A stretch of DNA of 37,658 nt from Bacillota bacterium (GCA_012728785.1 JAAYEK010000281.1:1-37658), one strand, 5' to 3'. Numbered from the stretch's first letter, positions 1 to 8,484 are shown. Notes: generated from the sequence alone by a model not told the origin. Numbers and translations: made by a program.

Positions 1-294
1 CACCACTAATATCGGGGTATGAAAGACATATACCCCAAAAGCATTTTCGGAAAGGAACCTACTAAGCTTACCTTGGGTGTTATACTTTTCCCGGAATAAC
101 ACTAGTAATCCCAGGCAAACCCCAACACAGAAGAAAGACTCCCAAAAGGCGTAGGCTGCGCTTTGCCAGTAAAGCCCGCCGTTATATGGCGCCATACTCT
201 CCGTAGCGCCGCCTCCCAGCATCATTACCATCCAAAATGGTATTCCCAGCAGTAAAGCGATTCTAAACCATGCTTTATTACTATAATGGTTTTC
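1..294 (-). pseudogene. Acyltransferase-3 family membrane protein, N-terminally truncated remnant (continues past window edge)
   Basis: On the minus strand one frame stays open from just after an in-frame TAG (295-297) to the window edge. It reads as hydrophobic helices separated by polar turns and ends with a stretch containing SRFLSENAFGVYVFHTPI, which I recognise as typical of membrane acyltransferase 3 / OafA-like proteins near their last helices. The first codons after the stop give no initiator; the first Met is about 16 codons in, without a ribosome-binding site. Only about 90 bp separate it from the next gene upstream, so the family's N-terminal helices and catalytic His are absent. 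I infer a 5'-truncated gene remnant. The 3' part lies outside the window, so its state there is unknown. Confidence 0.6.
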
Positions 295-382
295 CTATTA
301 AGGTGGCAATAGTAATTTTGTACTATTTTTAATATAAATGGCGGCTGTTTAATTGTTGAGCGGCATCAGTTAACGTAACCAC

Positions 383-1045
383 TTACCCCATCCTAGCTGG
401 GGAAACAACCTGCTTCTTCATCATCTTAACCGTATGATAGCTCAATACCGCAATCCACAGATCAGCCCCGTAAATGAAGATCCTTTGGAGCAGGCCGATA
501 TAACCGGTGAGCAATAAGCCGGAAAAAGCTCCTAGGCAGATGAGATAGATCACTCCAAAGAAGATTTGAGTCAACCAAGTAAATGGGAGTAAGGCTTTCC
601 AATCCGGATCTTTTTTTATCCGCAAGCCTATAGCCAGTGGCGAAATAATAATGGCGGTGATGCCAAGAAAACTAACTAAAGTATGGATTATCCCGGAGAA
701 AGTTTCGGATGCTCCCGCAGGATCCATGGGAAAGATACTGGAACCGATCGAATCCAGTAGGCCATAGAGGGCAATAAGTAAGGGACCCAACCAATAGGCC
801 CGTCCGGATTTGGAGATTGAACGGTTCAAACCAATGGCGAATAAAACCAGAAGTAGGCCGAAACAGATCCACCAAACCGATACGATAACCGAGGTCATAC
901 CCGGAATGATACCGAACTCGCTGACATACTGCTGGATGCTGTTATAACCGGGGGTGACGGTGTCTAGGAGTATGATCAACGATGTATTGACAATAGCCGC
1001 CAACATACCGGAAAGCCCTAGGCAAAGGTTTGTTTTGTTACTCAT
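383..1045 (-). CDS. DUF998 family integral membrane protein
   Basis: A 220-residue, highly hydrophobic protein with about six membrane segments. The N-terminal part carries the YVSEFG motif after the first helix, a mid-protein FPMDP follows, and then SGIIHTLVSF. These are hallmarks I associate with DUF998 (PF06197), whose biochemical role is unknown. The start at 1045 is supported by an AGGAGG six bases upstream on the minus strand, and a TATAAT-like box lies at 1097-1102. The C terminus is short and basic (KMMKKQ). It stands alone between the acyltransferase remnant and a divergently oriented region, so the context does not suggest a job. The family call is fairly safe; the function is not known. 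Confidence 0.8.
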   Translation of the reverse strand: MSNKTNLCLGLSGMLAAIVNTSLIILLDTVTPGYNSIQQYVSEFGIIPGMTSVIVSVWWICFGLLLVLFAIGLNRSISKSGRAYWLGPLLIALYGLLDSIGSSIFPMDPAGASETFSGIIHTLVSFLGITAIIISPLAIGLRIKKDPDWKALLPFTWLTQIFFGVIYLICLGAFSGLLLTGYIGLLQRIFIYGADLWIAVLSYHTVKMMKKQVVSPARMG

Positions 1046-1234
1046 TTTTAACCTCCTAAAATCGGATTGACTAACACCAATTGTTTACATAGGAAGATTA
1101 TATCATATTACATTGATTGATAAACGCTTTATCCCGGCCGTTTTTTTTGATGATAGATGATTAAATTGAAGGGGTAAAAGCTGTATAGTAAGAAAAAGAT
1201 GATATGACGACTACATAAGATAAGGGGTTATAGT

Positions 1235-1383
1235 ATGCTTAAATGGTGGGGCGGACTTAACCGGGTAAGATCGGAACTAGTTTGGGATTGTGTAACGGCG
1301 CTAATAATATTGCCTATATCATTGGCTGTGCCCTAATTTGGCTATTGATCGGCTGTTGGAAGATGGAGTATAGAAAATTTTAA
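1235..1383 (+). pseudogene. Possible frameshifted small membrane protein remnant
   Basis: An ATG at 1235 has a good AAGGGG site eight bases upstream and opens MLKWWGGLNRVRSE, but this frame stops at 1334-1336 after 33 residues. The adjacent frame, open up to the TAA at 1381-1383, reads NGANNIAYIIGCALIWLLIG, a plausible membrane helix with a charged tail. Joining the two would need one frameshift around 1260-1300. I do not recognise the family. It may be a remnant or simply chance hydrophobic coding in an otherwise empty 520-bp gap (1046-1565). Confidence 0.25.
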
Positions 1384-1502
1384 CGATGGAATCAATAAGC
1401 TTGATTTTTGTCTGTATCGGTTACGAATATGCCGAACATACTATAGGGCTTGAGAAGAATCTTGCCATTGGCCATTACGGTCGCGAAAGAAAATACACCA
1501 TA

Positions 1503-1531
1503 TTTAAAATCCGATCAATAACCGATATAAT
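1503..1531 (+). promoter_or_regulatory. Sigma-A-type promoter for the 1566 gene
   Basis: TTTAAA at 1503-1508, a 17-base spacer, and a perfect TATAAT at 1526-1531. It lies 35 bases before the ATG at 1566, so transcription would begin near 1538. This argues against translation starting upstream at 1386. Confidence 0.5.
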
Positions 1532-1565
1532 ATATATAGAAATATTTTTTAGGAGGTCGAATAAC

Positions 1566-2198
1566 ATGGATGTTATGAAGACTGCAAAACTTGATATCTC
1601 TTACCGGAATATTAAGTCCAAAGTCACGGAAGCCAAATTGGACAACCAGCAAGGAAAAGGAATTCAAAAACGTCTCCAAATTCATCAACAAGAGGACATT
1701 TACGAATCTATCACGTTAGAGCAGAAAGTAACCTATGACAAACCCAAGGTGGATCAAAAAACGGTCCAACAGTTATGGGATGAAAGTGAAAAAGCCCACG
1801 CTCAGTTAAAACAGATAGTCGCAGCGTTGTTAAAACGGCAGGGACTGGAGTTTCAAGACATTAAAGAAATTGTTCCGGAAGAGCTGGATGAAGTAACTAT
1901 CGATGAAATAGCCCAAAAAGAGACCCAGGCTATGCTTGAGGAAGGCGGGGAATTGAGCGCCGCGAAGGTTAGTGACAGAATTGTCGATTTTGCCAAAGCA
2001 ATTTCAGGTGGCGATAAGACAAAATATGACCTCTTGAAGGCGGCAATCGATGATGGTTTCGAAGCGGCCGGGATCGAATTCGGCGAAGAATTACCGGAGA
2101 TCTGTAATGAGACCTATCAGCTAACCATGGAAAAACTAGATGCCTGGGCCAAAGAGGATGAGACGGCGGAAAATGTTCTGGTAGAGGAAACCCTTTGA
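1566..2198 (+). CDS. Conserved hypothetical helical acidic protein (C-terminal domain often found in Firmicutes)
   Basis: A 210-residue soluble acidic protein. The start at 1566 is chosen because AGGAGG lies at 1551-1556 and the promoter sits just upstream; an in-frame extension to 1386 would cross that promoter. The N-terminal 70 residues are polar and may be disordered (LDNQQGKGIQKR). Residues about 75-205 are predominantly helical, with a conserved-looking SDRIVDFAKAISGGDKTKYD followed by AAIDDGFEAAGIEFG and LPEICNETY. That pattern recalls DUF5610-like domains in motility-associated hypothetical proteins, but I am not sure of the match. There is no signal peptide or membrane helix. It is monocistronic, with its own promoter and terminator. 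Function unknown. Confidence 0.65.
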   Translation: MDVMKTAKLDISYRNIKSKVTEAKLDNQQGKGIQKRLQIHQQEDIYESITLEQKVTYDKPKVDQKTVQQLWDESEKAHAQLKQIVAALLKRQGLEFQDIKEIVPEELDEVTIDEIAQKETQAMLEEGGELSAAKVSDRIVDFAKAISGGDKTKYDLLKAAIDDGFEAAGIEFGEELPEICNETYQLTMEKLDAWAKEDETAENVLVEETL

Positions 2199-2233
2199 TA
2201 ACAGCTTAGTGACTTGAACCGAAGAAAAAATTA

Positions 2234-2258
2234 AAAGAGCCGAAAGGCTCTTTTTTTA
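2234..2258 (+). terminator. Rho-independent terminator after the 1566 gene
   Basis: AAAGAGCC (2234-2241), loop GAAA, GGCTCTTT (2246-2253), then a T run. It is a perfect 8-bp stem about 35 bases after the stop codon. Confidence 0.85.
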
Positions 2259-2400
2259 TGTCCATTACTTTTTTATTATCGTTGCAAATATTGCCGGTTT
2301 ATGGTATTTTATTATGCAATACAATTAACTGGTATATTTCTATTTATATTATTGCAAAGCCGGTAAGAATGGCAACTATTTTACGAAAAGAGGCTACATC

Positions 2401-3348
2401 TTGATTAATAGCGGGTTACTACGAAGAGTGGGCGTAAAAATCGGGCATTATACGAATGGGAAAGATTTAACCGGGGTGACGGTTTTTATTGCGGAAAGCG
2501 GCGCAGAAATTGGCATTGATATTAGGGGTTCAGGAACTGGGACCCTTAATACCCCGACCTTTGATCCCAAATCTGCCGGTAAAATTGTCCATGCCGTAGT
2601 TTTAACCGGGGGAAGCATTTTCGGCTTGGAATCGGCTTTTGGTGTACTGGAGTATTTAGAGGTACATGGTATTGGTAACCGGCGTAGCGGCAGATTGGTT
2701 CCGGGAATAACCGGAGCGGTGATTCACGACTTGGCGGTAGGTAACGACAAAAGGCCTACTAAAGAAAATGGAGTGGAAGCCGCCCAAAACAATTCCTATG
2801 AGAATACAATCCAAGGCAATATCGGTGTCGGTACCGGGGCGACAATCGGGAAATGGTTTAAAGGTGAAAAACGAAAAGGTGGTTTTGGTATAGCCGCCAA
2901 AATGTTGGTGGAAGATATAATTGTGGTTGCTTTTGTAGTCACAAATGCAATCGGTAATGTAATAGCTAGCGATTCATCCAATCCGACAGGACGGCAAGAA
3001 TTATATGATAATAGCAATCCGGAAGAATTGAAAAGACTGTCGGGATTGATGGATTTTTCAGGCAAAAATACTACTTTGGGCGTAATCGCCACTAATGTGA
3101 AACTGAATAAAATTCAGCTGATGAAGATTGCTGAGCTTGCTCACGACGGGATGGCCCGGTCGATTTATCCGGTACATACCAGTTTGGATGGGGACATAGT
3201 CTTCGCCCTATCATCTTTGGACGGCGAGCGAATCGATCCACCCCTGCCCGATACCGTATTGGTGGACTTGGTTGGTTTGGCTGCCGCCGATGCTTTAGAA
3301 GAAGCGATTCGCAACAGTGTACGGGGATACAGAAAAATTATATTTTAA
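2401..3348 (+). CDS. P1 family (S58, DmpA-like) peptidase
   Basis: A 315-residue protein of the Ntn-hydrolase-like P1/DmpA aminopeptidase family, which matures by self-cleavage to expose an N-terminal Ser/Thr nucleophile. The diagnostic pieces are visible: VHAVVLTGGSIFGLESAFGV near residue 65-85; IGVGTGATIGKW at 140-151; the processing site FSGKNTTLGVIATN near 219-232, where one of the two Thr residues would become the nucleophile; and AHDGMARSIYPVHT followed by DGDIVFALSS. The start is TTG at 2401, with AAAAGAGG upstream; no better start precedes it. Substrates could be short peptides, beta-peptides or cyclic amides, and the sequence does not decide. It stands just upstream of coaBC in the same direction, with an 85-bp gap and no visible terminator. 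Confidence 0.88.
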   Translation: MINSGLLRRVGVKIGHYTNGKDLTGVTVFIAESGAEIGIDIRGSGTGTLNTPTFDPKSAGKIVHAVVLTGGSIFGLESAFGVLEYLEVHGIGNRRSGRLVPGITGAVIHDLAVGNDKRPTKENGVEAAQNNSYENTIQGNIGVGTGATIGKWFKGEKRKGGFGIAAKMLVEDIIVVAFVVTNAIGNVIASDSSNPTGRQELYDNSNPEELKRLSGLMDFSGKNTTLGVIATNVKLNKIQLMKIAELAHDGMARSIYPVHTSLDGDIVFALSSLDGERIDPPLPDTVLVDLVGLAAADALEEAIRNSVRGYRKIIF

Positions 3349-3442
3349 AAGATTTATTAGCGTCAATTCGCGTGTATTAACGGTTAAATAGTTTAATCGG
3401 CATTTAGGATGTACATTTCTGATATGGAAAGATGTGATAACG

Positions 3443-4639
3443 ATGGTTCAAAATAAGAACGTAGTACTGGGAATAACCGGCGGGATTGCTGCCTATAAGG
3501 CATGCGATATTGTAAGCGACCTTAAGAAACTTAACGCCAACGTCGATGTGATCATGACCAAAGCAGCGACGGAATTTATTACGCCCCTGACCTTGCAAAG
3601 CATCAGCCAAAATAAAGTAGCGGTCGATATGTTTCAAACTCTCGGAAACTGGGAAATTGGACATATTTCTCTGGCAAAAAAAGCCGATTTATTAGTTATC
3701 GCTCCAGCAACCGCCGACATTATCGGTAAACTAGCCAATGGAATCGCCGACGATCTGCTTTCCACCACCGTAATGGCTACCAAGGCCCCGGTTTTAATAG
3801 CTCCGGCGATGAACAGCAATATGTATACCAATTCAATTGTCCAAGCGAATATTGAAAAATTGAAAAACAACGGTTTCTGGTTTATTACACCGGAAATCGG
3901 CAGGTTGGCCTGTGGGGATATTGGTGAGGGTAAACTGGCGTCGGTTGAAACGATTGTAAATCAGATAACCAAATTGCTAACCCGGGCTAAAGATTTTTCC
4001 GGGAGAAAGATCCTGATTACAGCAGGTCCGACTCAAGAGGCCATCGATCCGGTACGTTTCATTTCCAATCGCTCTTCCGGCAAAATGGGCTACGCACTGG
4101 CCGAAGCAGCAGTAGAACGTGGCGCCGATGTGACCCTAATTTCCGGACCGGTCGCTTTAACAAGACCTAATGGGTTGGATTCGTTTATCCCGGTCGAATC
4201 CGCTATCGAGATGCGCCAAGCGGTCATGGATTGTTTTCAGGAGATGGAGATCATCATTATGACTGCGGCGGTAGGTGATTTTAAACCCAAACGAAAGTCG
4301 GCTGAAAAAATAAAAAAGAATGACAGCGGTTTAACGATTGAGTTGGAGAAAACCCCCGATATCCTGGCGGAACTTGGGAAACTAAAGGGAGATCGCATTT
4401 TAGTCGGCTTCGCCGCCGAAACTCAAAATCTTTTGGAATATGCCGGTGAAAAGCTAGTCCAAAAGAATCTAGACTTCATTGTAGCCAATGATCTGACCCA
4501 GGAGGGCGCGGGTTTCGGCGTATCAACCAATATTGTTAAGATCATTGACTGCTCAGGCAATGTAGAGGAGTTTCCTTTAATGAGCAAATTGGAGTTGGGC
4601 AAAATAATTCTTGATCGGATCAAGGGTTTATTAATATGA
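3443..4639 (+). CDS. coaBC: Bifunctional phosphopantothenoylcysteine decarboxylase / phosphopantothenate-cysteine ligase
   Basis: Catalyses two consecutive steps of coenzyme A synthesis: joining cysteine to 4'-phosphopantothenate (CoaB) and decarboxylating the product to phosphopantetheine (CoaC, FMN-dependent). CoaC occupies about residues 1-185: the opening VLGITGGIAAYKACD, the active-site His in WEIGHISLAKKADL, PAMNSNMY, and the reactive Cys in RLACGDIGEGKLA. CoaB follows from about 187, with ILITAGPTQEAIDPVRFISN, then RSSGKMG, AAVGDFKP and the KIKK lysines. The 398-residue length is normal. I chose ATG 3443 over GTG 3434 because the protein then begins MVQNKNVVLG as the family does and leaves room for the GGAAAG site at 3426-3431. 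A type II pantothenate kinase encoded at 23.3-24.2 kb would supply the preceding step. Confidence 0.96.
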   Translation: MVQNKNVVLGITGGIAAYKACDIVSDLKKLNANVDVIMTKAATEFITPLTLQSISQNKVAVDMFQTLGNWEIGHISLAKKADLLVIAPATADIIGKLANGIADDLLSTTVMATKAPVLIAPAMNSNMYTNSIVQANIEKLKNNGFWFITPEIGRLACGDIGEGKLASVETIVNQITKLLTRAKDFSGRKILITAGPTQEAIDPVRFISNRSSGKMGYALAEAAVERGADVTLISGPVALTRPNGLDSFIPVESAIEMRQAVMDCFQEMEIIIMTAAVGDFKPKRKSAEKIKKNDSGLTIELEKTPDILAELGKLKGDRILVGFAAETQNLLEYAGEKLVQKNLDFIVANDLTQEGAGFGVSTNIVKIIDCSGNVEEFPLMSKLELGKIILDRIKGLLI

Positions 4640-4766
4640 GCTTATTGTTCCGGATAATCAATAATAAGGTTATGAATCCGAGTTCAATATTTTTATGTTA
4701 ACTAAATTATCTTCATAATCCTCCGGTTTACTTGATGATGCTCTTTGATAATGGTGTATCCTCAGG

Positions 4767-4795
4767 TGGACAGATTGAAAAACCCCTGGTATAAT
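4767..4795 (+). promoter_or_regulatory. Sigma-A-type promoter for the LysM/SleB hydrolase gene
   Basis: TGGACA (4767-4772), exactly 17 bases, then a perfect TATAAT (4790-4795). It implies a leader of about 85 bases before the ATG at 4889. The rest of the 4640-4888 gap shows a weak A/T-rich hairpin after coaBC and nothing else I recognise. No sigma-F/G/K-type element was evident, so vegetative expression is as likely as sporulation control. Confidence 0.6.
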
Positions 4796-4888
4796 CCATA
4801 AAGCGCTACAGCCCCTCATGGATCGATATCCCAACCGGCTCCGCGAAAAGCATTGGGTAAGATACCGAGAACAGAAAGGGGAAATGTA

Positions 4889-5512
4889 ATGAATTTAAAA
4901 AATAGGATTATTGCAGGAGTTGTTACGTTAACCGTATTATGCGCCGGAGTGATGCCTTACGCTATGCCGGCCATGGCCTGGACGTACCGGATAGAAAGTG
5001 GGGATTCGCTTTATAAGTTATCAAAGGAGTTCGGTCCGAAAGTAAATACTCTACAGAAAGCTAATGGATTAAAATCCGATTTAATTATATCCGGTAAAAC
5101 TCTTTGGATACCGGATACGAATACCGAAGTCAAACCAATGCAAAATTCGCGGGGCCAAAACGACCTTTATCTGCTGGCGAGATTAATCAGCGGCGAGGCG
5201 CGGGGTGAATCTTATCAGGGACAGGTGGCCGTCGGCGCGGTGATCATGAATCGGATCAATAGTAAGGGTTTTCCAAACACCATTGCCGGTAACGTCTATA
5301 AAAAAGGCGAGTTTGAATCCATTTCCAATGGACAAATCTGGGGGTCGGTGACACCGTCGGCACTGAAAGCGGCCAAGGCTGCAATTTCCGGCGAGGACCC
5401 AACCGGAGGCGCGCTATATTTTTATAATCCGGCTAAGGTTCACTCCAAAGACAACTGGATTTGGAGTCGCCAGGTAACCGGCAGGATTGGTTTGCATGTT
5501 TTCGCCATTTGA
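4889..5512 (+). CDS. Secreted LysM cell wall hydrolase, SleB-like (Hydrolase_2)
   Basis: A 207-residue exported peptidoglycan hydrolase. Residues 1-30 form a signal peptide (basic MNLKNR, hydrophobic core, AMA cleavage motif). A LysM domain spans about 32-76 (YRIESGDSLYKLSKEFG ... WIPDTN), binding glycan strands. Residues about 95-206 are a SleB/Hydrolase_2 domain, with the proposed catalytic Glu103 in LISGEARGE, then VAVGAVIMNRI, and C-terminal GALYFYNPAK. ATG 4889 is selected by the AAAGGGG site eight bases upstream and because it places the signal peptide at the N terminus; an in-frame TTG at 4853 would add 12 polar residues. SleB enzymes act on spore cortex muramic lactam, but shorter paralogues (CwlJ-like and LysM types) act in growing cells, so the substrate is inferred. 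Confidence 0.9.
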   Translation: MNLKNRIIAGVVTLTVLCAGVMPYAMPAMAWTYRIESGDSLYKLSKEFGPKVNTLQKANGLKSDLIISGKTLWIPDTNTEVKPMQNSRGQNDLYLLARLISGEARGESYQGQVAVGAVIMNRINSKGFPNTIAGNVYKKGEFESISNGQIWGSVTPSALKAAKAAISGEDPTGGALYFYNPAKVHSKDNWIWSRQVTGRIGLHVFAI

Positions 5513-5518
5513 AATCTG

Positions 5519-5553
5519 GGAGGTTGACCCGAAAGGGCGCCTCCTCTTTTTGA
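5519..5553 (+). terminator. Rho-independent terminator after the SleB-like gene
   Basis: GGGAGG and CCC on the 5' side pair with GGG and CCTCC on the 3' side around a GAAA loop (with a small internal bulge), followed by CTTTTTG. It begins about six bases after the stop codon. Confidence 0.7.
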
Positions 5554-5694
5554 TTAATAGATCCAATTATGAAACCTTTGGTAGGAAAGATTTGAAGAAA
5601 ACAGGCCTAAGAATTACAAGAAAAAGCAGGAATTCTTATTGTCAGCTAGAATCCTTTCAAAAAAATCAACTTTAACTAGGCTTTGATTTACAGA

Positions 5695-5734
5695 GAAGCC
5701 GATGGGGAAGTTTTCTTCAACGACTTCTTTTTCA
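5695..5734 (+). terminator. Hairpin with T run upstream of the Na/Pi cotransporter gene (possible attenuator)
   Basis: GAAG and CG on the left pair with CG and CTTC on the right around an inner GAAG-TTTT-CTTC hairpin; T residues follow immediately. It ends about 30 bases before the ATG at 5763. It could be a second terminator for the upstream transcript or a leader attenuator. No alternative antiterminator stem was obvious. Confidence 0.35.
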
Positions 5735-5762
5735 TTTACATTCGAAATAAGGTAGGTTAAGA

Positions 5763-7376
5763 ATGGGTTCATTAAGGATATTAATTGGTTTGGCCGGAGG
5801 ATTAGGCCTTTTTAGTTTTGGAATGCAGATGAGTTCCGAAGGGTTAAAGAAGATGGCGGCCCGTCGCCTCAAACAACTTATTAAAACCCTCACTTCCAAT
5901 CCGGTCTTTGCTTTGTTTGTCGGGGCCATTGTGACCATTGGCTTTCAGAGTAGCAGCGCTACCTCCGCATTGGTGGTCGGTTTTGTAAGCGCGAAGATGA
6001 TGGCCCTCTCACAAGCCCTGGGGGTACTGCTGGGATCGGCGATTGGAGCTTCCTTTACTGCTCAGTTGATTGCCTTTAAAACCACTGATTTGGCCTTGGT
6101 GCTTCTTTTTTGTGGGGCTTATCTTTATATTTTTGCGAAACGGTCTAACCGACGGAGTCTAGGTCAAACAATAATCGGTTTTGGATTGATTTTTTACGGA
6201 ATGTCAGTCATGTCGGCTTCAATGGCGCCGATACGGGATTATCCAATTGTACCCCAAACCTTGATCCGGTTGGAACAGTATCCGCTCTTTGAGTTTTTGG
6301 TTGCCTTATTGATTACGGCGCTGATCCAGTCAAGTCCGGCATTTTTAGCATTGTTAATGAGTTTGGCCAGCCAAAATTTGATTGGCCCTTTGGCGGTGGT
6401 GCCTTTTGTCTTAGGGGCTCATTTGGGCGGGACTATTACTGGCATCCTTTCCAGCATTGGCGCCCCGGGAATAGATGCTAAGCGGGCCGCTTTGGCGAAC
6501 TTTTTTTATAAACTCCTTAATGGACTGATCTTTCTTCCTTTTTATCGTCCCCTTACCGGTTTGATGCTTGGCAGTTCTCCCGATCTAAATAGACAAATAG
6601 CTAACTGCCACACTTTTTTTTCCTTAGCGATGGCCGTTGGATTTTTACCCTTTACCCACCCTGTATCGGAACTGATTAAAAAGTTACTTCCCGATCGGAA
6701 AGATGGGTTGAGTCAAGCGATCTATTTGGACCAGAATTTATTAACCGTACCTGAAGTAGCTCTTGATCAAGCCCACCGTCAGACTTTGGAAATGGGCGGA
6801 ATCGTTGTGGAAGAAATGTTGAATCGGGTGGTTCCGCTTCTCAAATATGACAATGATCAGATTCTTGACCGGATTACCGAGGTGGAAAGAGCCATTGATT
6901 CCCTTTATAAGCAGATCAGCAAGTATGTGGCCAGCCTCGGTAATAGTAATCTTCAAGAAGATTTAATGACCAAAAGTATTCAAATCTTGTATGTAGCTAA
7001 CGATCTGGAACACATTGGCGATATTGTCACGAACATTGGCTTAATCGCCAGGAAATTAAGTATTGAAGATTTAGAGTTTTCCGATGAAGGTTTGAAAGAG
7101 ATTGACGATATTTTTAAACAAACTTTTAATAACTTTAAATTAGCGCTTAAAGCATTTGAAACAATGGACCCGGAAATAGCGATGACTGTGATCAAAGAGC
7201 ATCCCTTGATTCAGCGGTTGGAGAAAACGCTTCGTTACAATCATTTTGACCGGATGCAGGGTGGAAACATAAAAACAGTGGCTACTACTTCGATTCATTT
7301 GGAAATGATCGAAAACATTCTGAGAATTGAGACCCATACGATGAACATTGCCCATTGTGTAATAGGGATTGTTTAA
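5763..7376 (+). CDS. Na/Pi cotransporter family protein with C-terminal PhoU-like domain (NptA/YjbB type)
   Basis: A 537-residue membrane protein. Two inverted Na_Pi_cotrans repeats occupy about residues 5-310, each with the QSS signature: GFQSSSATSALVVGFVSAK near 62-80 and IQSSPAFLALLMS near 191-203, plus GAHLGGTITGILSSIGA. The last 190 residues are soluble and helical with PhoU-like features (ERAIDSLYKQISKY, NDLEHIGDIVTNIG). Relatives move phosphate with sodium; the E. coli homologue YjbB exports phosphate, so the direction here is undecided. The start at 5763 has a GGTAGG site upstream. The downstream gene begins 58 bases later and encodes a stand-alone PhoU, which supports a phosphate-homeostasis unit. 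Confidence 0.92.
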   Translation: MGSLRILIGLAGGLGLFSFGMQMSSEGLKKMAARRLKQLIKTLTSNPVFALFVGAIVTIGFQSSSATSALVVGFVSAKMMALSQALGVLLGSAIGASFTAQLIAFKTTDLALVLLFCGAYLYIFAKRSNRRSLGQTIIGFGLIFYGMSVMSASMAPIRDYPIVPQTLIRLEQYPLFEFLVALLITALIQSSPAFLALLMSLASQNLIGPLAVVPFVLGAHLGGTITGILSSIGAPGIDAKRAALANFFYKLLNGLIFLPFYRPLTGLMLGSSPDLNRQIANCHTFFSLAMAVGFLPFTHPVSELIKKLLPDRKDGLSQAIYLDQNLLTVPEVALDQAHRQTLEMGGIVVEEMLNRVVPLLKYDNDQILDRITEVERAIDSLYKQISKYVASLGNSNLQEDLMTKSIQILYVANDLEHIGDIVTNIGLIARKLSIEDLEFSDEGLKEIDDIFKQTFNNFKLALKAFETMDPEIAMTVIKEHPLIQRLEKTLRYNHFDRMQGGNIKTVATTSIHLEMIENILRIETHTMNIAHCVIGIV

Positions 7377-7434
7377 TTTGCAACTGAGAAAAGTCTATGG
7401 AGAAGAAAGCAGGGGTCGGAAAGGAGTTGTAGGA

Positions 7435-8094
7435 ATGGCGAGGCGTCTAAATTCTTATGATCGGGCGTTACAACGGATTAACACTAAATTAGAGCAAATG
7501 AGCAATTTGACTGAAAAACAACTGGTTGAAGCTGTTAATTCCTTTGTTAAACTTGATAATCAAATGGCCGATGAAGTGCTGGCCGGGGATGATGAAATTG
7601 ATAACTTGAATGAGGTAATCGAGTTGGAATCGATCAATTTGATCTCCCTGCAACAGCCGGTTGATTATGATTTACGGTTTTTAATAGCGGCGATGAGGTT
7701 CAGCCGGGAATTGGAACGGATCAGTGATTATGCCTGCGACATTGCGGAAGCGACTTTACGGCTGCAGGGAAAGGGTACTGCTTTTGAACTTCCCAATAAC
7801 CTACCCAAGTTAGTCGACCTGGTCCTGAAAATGTTGGCTAAAAGTTTGAAAGCCCATTTTGAAAAGGATTTAGCGGTTGCGCGCCAAATGGATGGCGACG
7901 ATAATGAAGTTGATAGCCTTTTTCAGTTGTTATCCCAAGAATTGTTGGAGTGGATGAAGAAAAATCCGGAATATGTGGAACCGGCCAGCATGATTCTATT
8001 AATCATCAGATATCTGGAGCGAATTGGAGATCATATCGTCAATATTTCGGAGATGACAATTTTCATGGAAACCGGTGAACGTCACCCATTTTGA
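7435..8094 (+). CDS. phoU: PhoU family phosphate regulatory protein
   Basis: A 219-residue all-helical protein with two PhoU three-helix repeats. Each repeat carries the acidic metal-binding pattern: DDEIDNLNEVIE with FSRELERISDYACDIAE in the first half, and DDNEVDSLFQLL with RYLERIGDHIVNISE in the second. PhoU links phosphate uptake to PhoR signalling and limits Pi import. ATG 7435 is chosen because GGAAAGGAG lies upstream and the protein then starts at the first PhoU helix; an upstream frame reaching 7369 overlaps the preceding gene. No pstSCAB genes are in view, so here it probably works with the neighbouring NptA-like transporter, which itself carries a PhoU-like tail. Confidence 0.9.
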   Translation: MARRLNSYDRALQRINTKLEQMSNLTEKQLVEAVNSFVKLDNQMADEVLAGDDEIDNLNEVIELESINLISLQQPVDYDLRFLIAAMRFSRELERISDYACDIAEATLRLQGKGTAFELPNNLPKLVDLVLKMLAKSLKAHFEKDLAVARQMDGDDNEVDSLFQLLSQELLEWMKKNPEYVEPASMILLIIRYLERIGDHIVNISEMTIFMETGERHPF

Positions 8095-8156
8095 ATTAGC
8101 TCTTTGGGCATAATTAAGAGTGGATTAGTAAAGACCTATTACTCTTCGATATGAGA

Positions 8157-8185
8157 AAGACCCCGGCTTTGTCGGGGTCTTCGGT
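8157..8185. terminator. Bidirectional terminator between phoU and the cold-shock gene
   Basis: AAGACCCCG (8157-8165), 7-base loop, CGGGGTCTT (8173-8181): a perfect 9-bp GC-rich stem between two converging genes. T-rich sequence follows on the plus strand only weakly. Confidence 0.7.
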
Positions 8186-8197
8186 TTGATTCGAAAT

Positions 8198-8395
8198 TTA
8201 TGCTTTTGTAACGTTCGCGGCTTGTGGGCCTCGATCGCCTTGAACAATGTCGAATTCAACCATTTGACCTTCTTCTAGGGATTTGTAACCGTCCATCTGG
8301 ATAGCAGAAAAGTGTACGAACACATCGTCGCCGCCATCTCTTTCGATGAAACCAAAACCTTTGTCCGAGTTAAACCATTTGACCTTACCTTGCAT
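8198..8395 (-). CDS. Cold-shock domain protein
   Basis: A 65-residue CspA-type OB-fold protein that binds single-stranded RNA and DNA. Both RNA-binding motifs are present, KGFGFI (RNP1) and VFVHFSAI (RNP2), starting [15 protein letters not shown] and ending [10 protein letters not shown], the usual length for the family. The start at 8395 follows TTAGGAGGAA; a longer in-frame version to 8446 would run into the leader hairpin and is rejected. A strong promoter lies at 8456-8484, giving a leader of about 55 bases that holds a 7-bp inverted repeat. Such proteins act as RNA chaperones in cold or general stress. Confidence 0.97.
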   Translation of the reverse strand: MQGKVKWFNSDKGFGFIERDGGDDVFVHFSAIQMDGYKSLEEGQMVEFDIVQGDRGPQAANVTKA

Positions 8396-8418
8396 ATGTA
8401 TTCCTCCTAACAAAATCC

Positions 8419-8446
8419 GTGACTGCAGTGATTTGTTCCCAGTCAC
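8419..8446 (-). other. Inverted repeat in the cold-shock gene leader
   Basis: GTGACTG (8419-8425) and CAGTCAC (8440-8446) are perfect complements 14 bases apart, in the 5' leader just upstream of the ribosome-binding site. An overlapping ACTGCAGT palindrome offers an alternative fold. Cold-shock mRNAs often have thermo-responsive leaders, so a structural switch is possible but unproven. Confidence 0.45.
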
Positions 8447-8455
8447 ATGAAATGA

Positions 8456-8484
8456 ATTATAACATAGTATTGTAGAACCGTCAA
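8456..8484 (-). promoter_or_regulatory. Strong sigma-A promoter of the cold-shock gene
   Basis: On the minus strand TTGACG (8479-8484), 17 bases, perfect TATAAT (8456-8461). It is the closest match to consensus in the window, as expected for a highly expressed csp gene. Confidence 0.85.

Noticed and set aside
1386-1565. N-terminal extension of the 1566 gene to 1386
   Set aside because: It would span the promoter and ribosome-binding site, and its residues do not look conserved.
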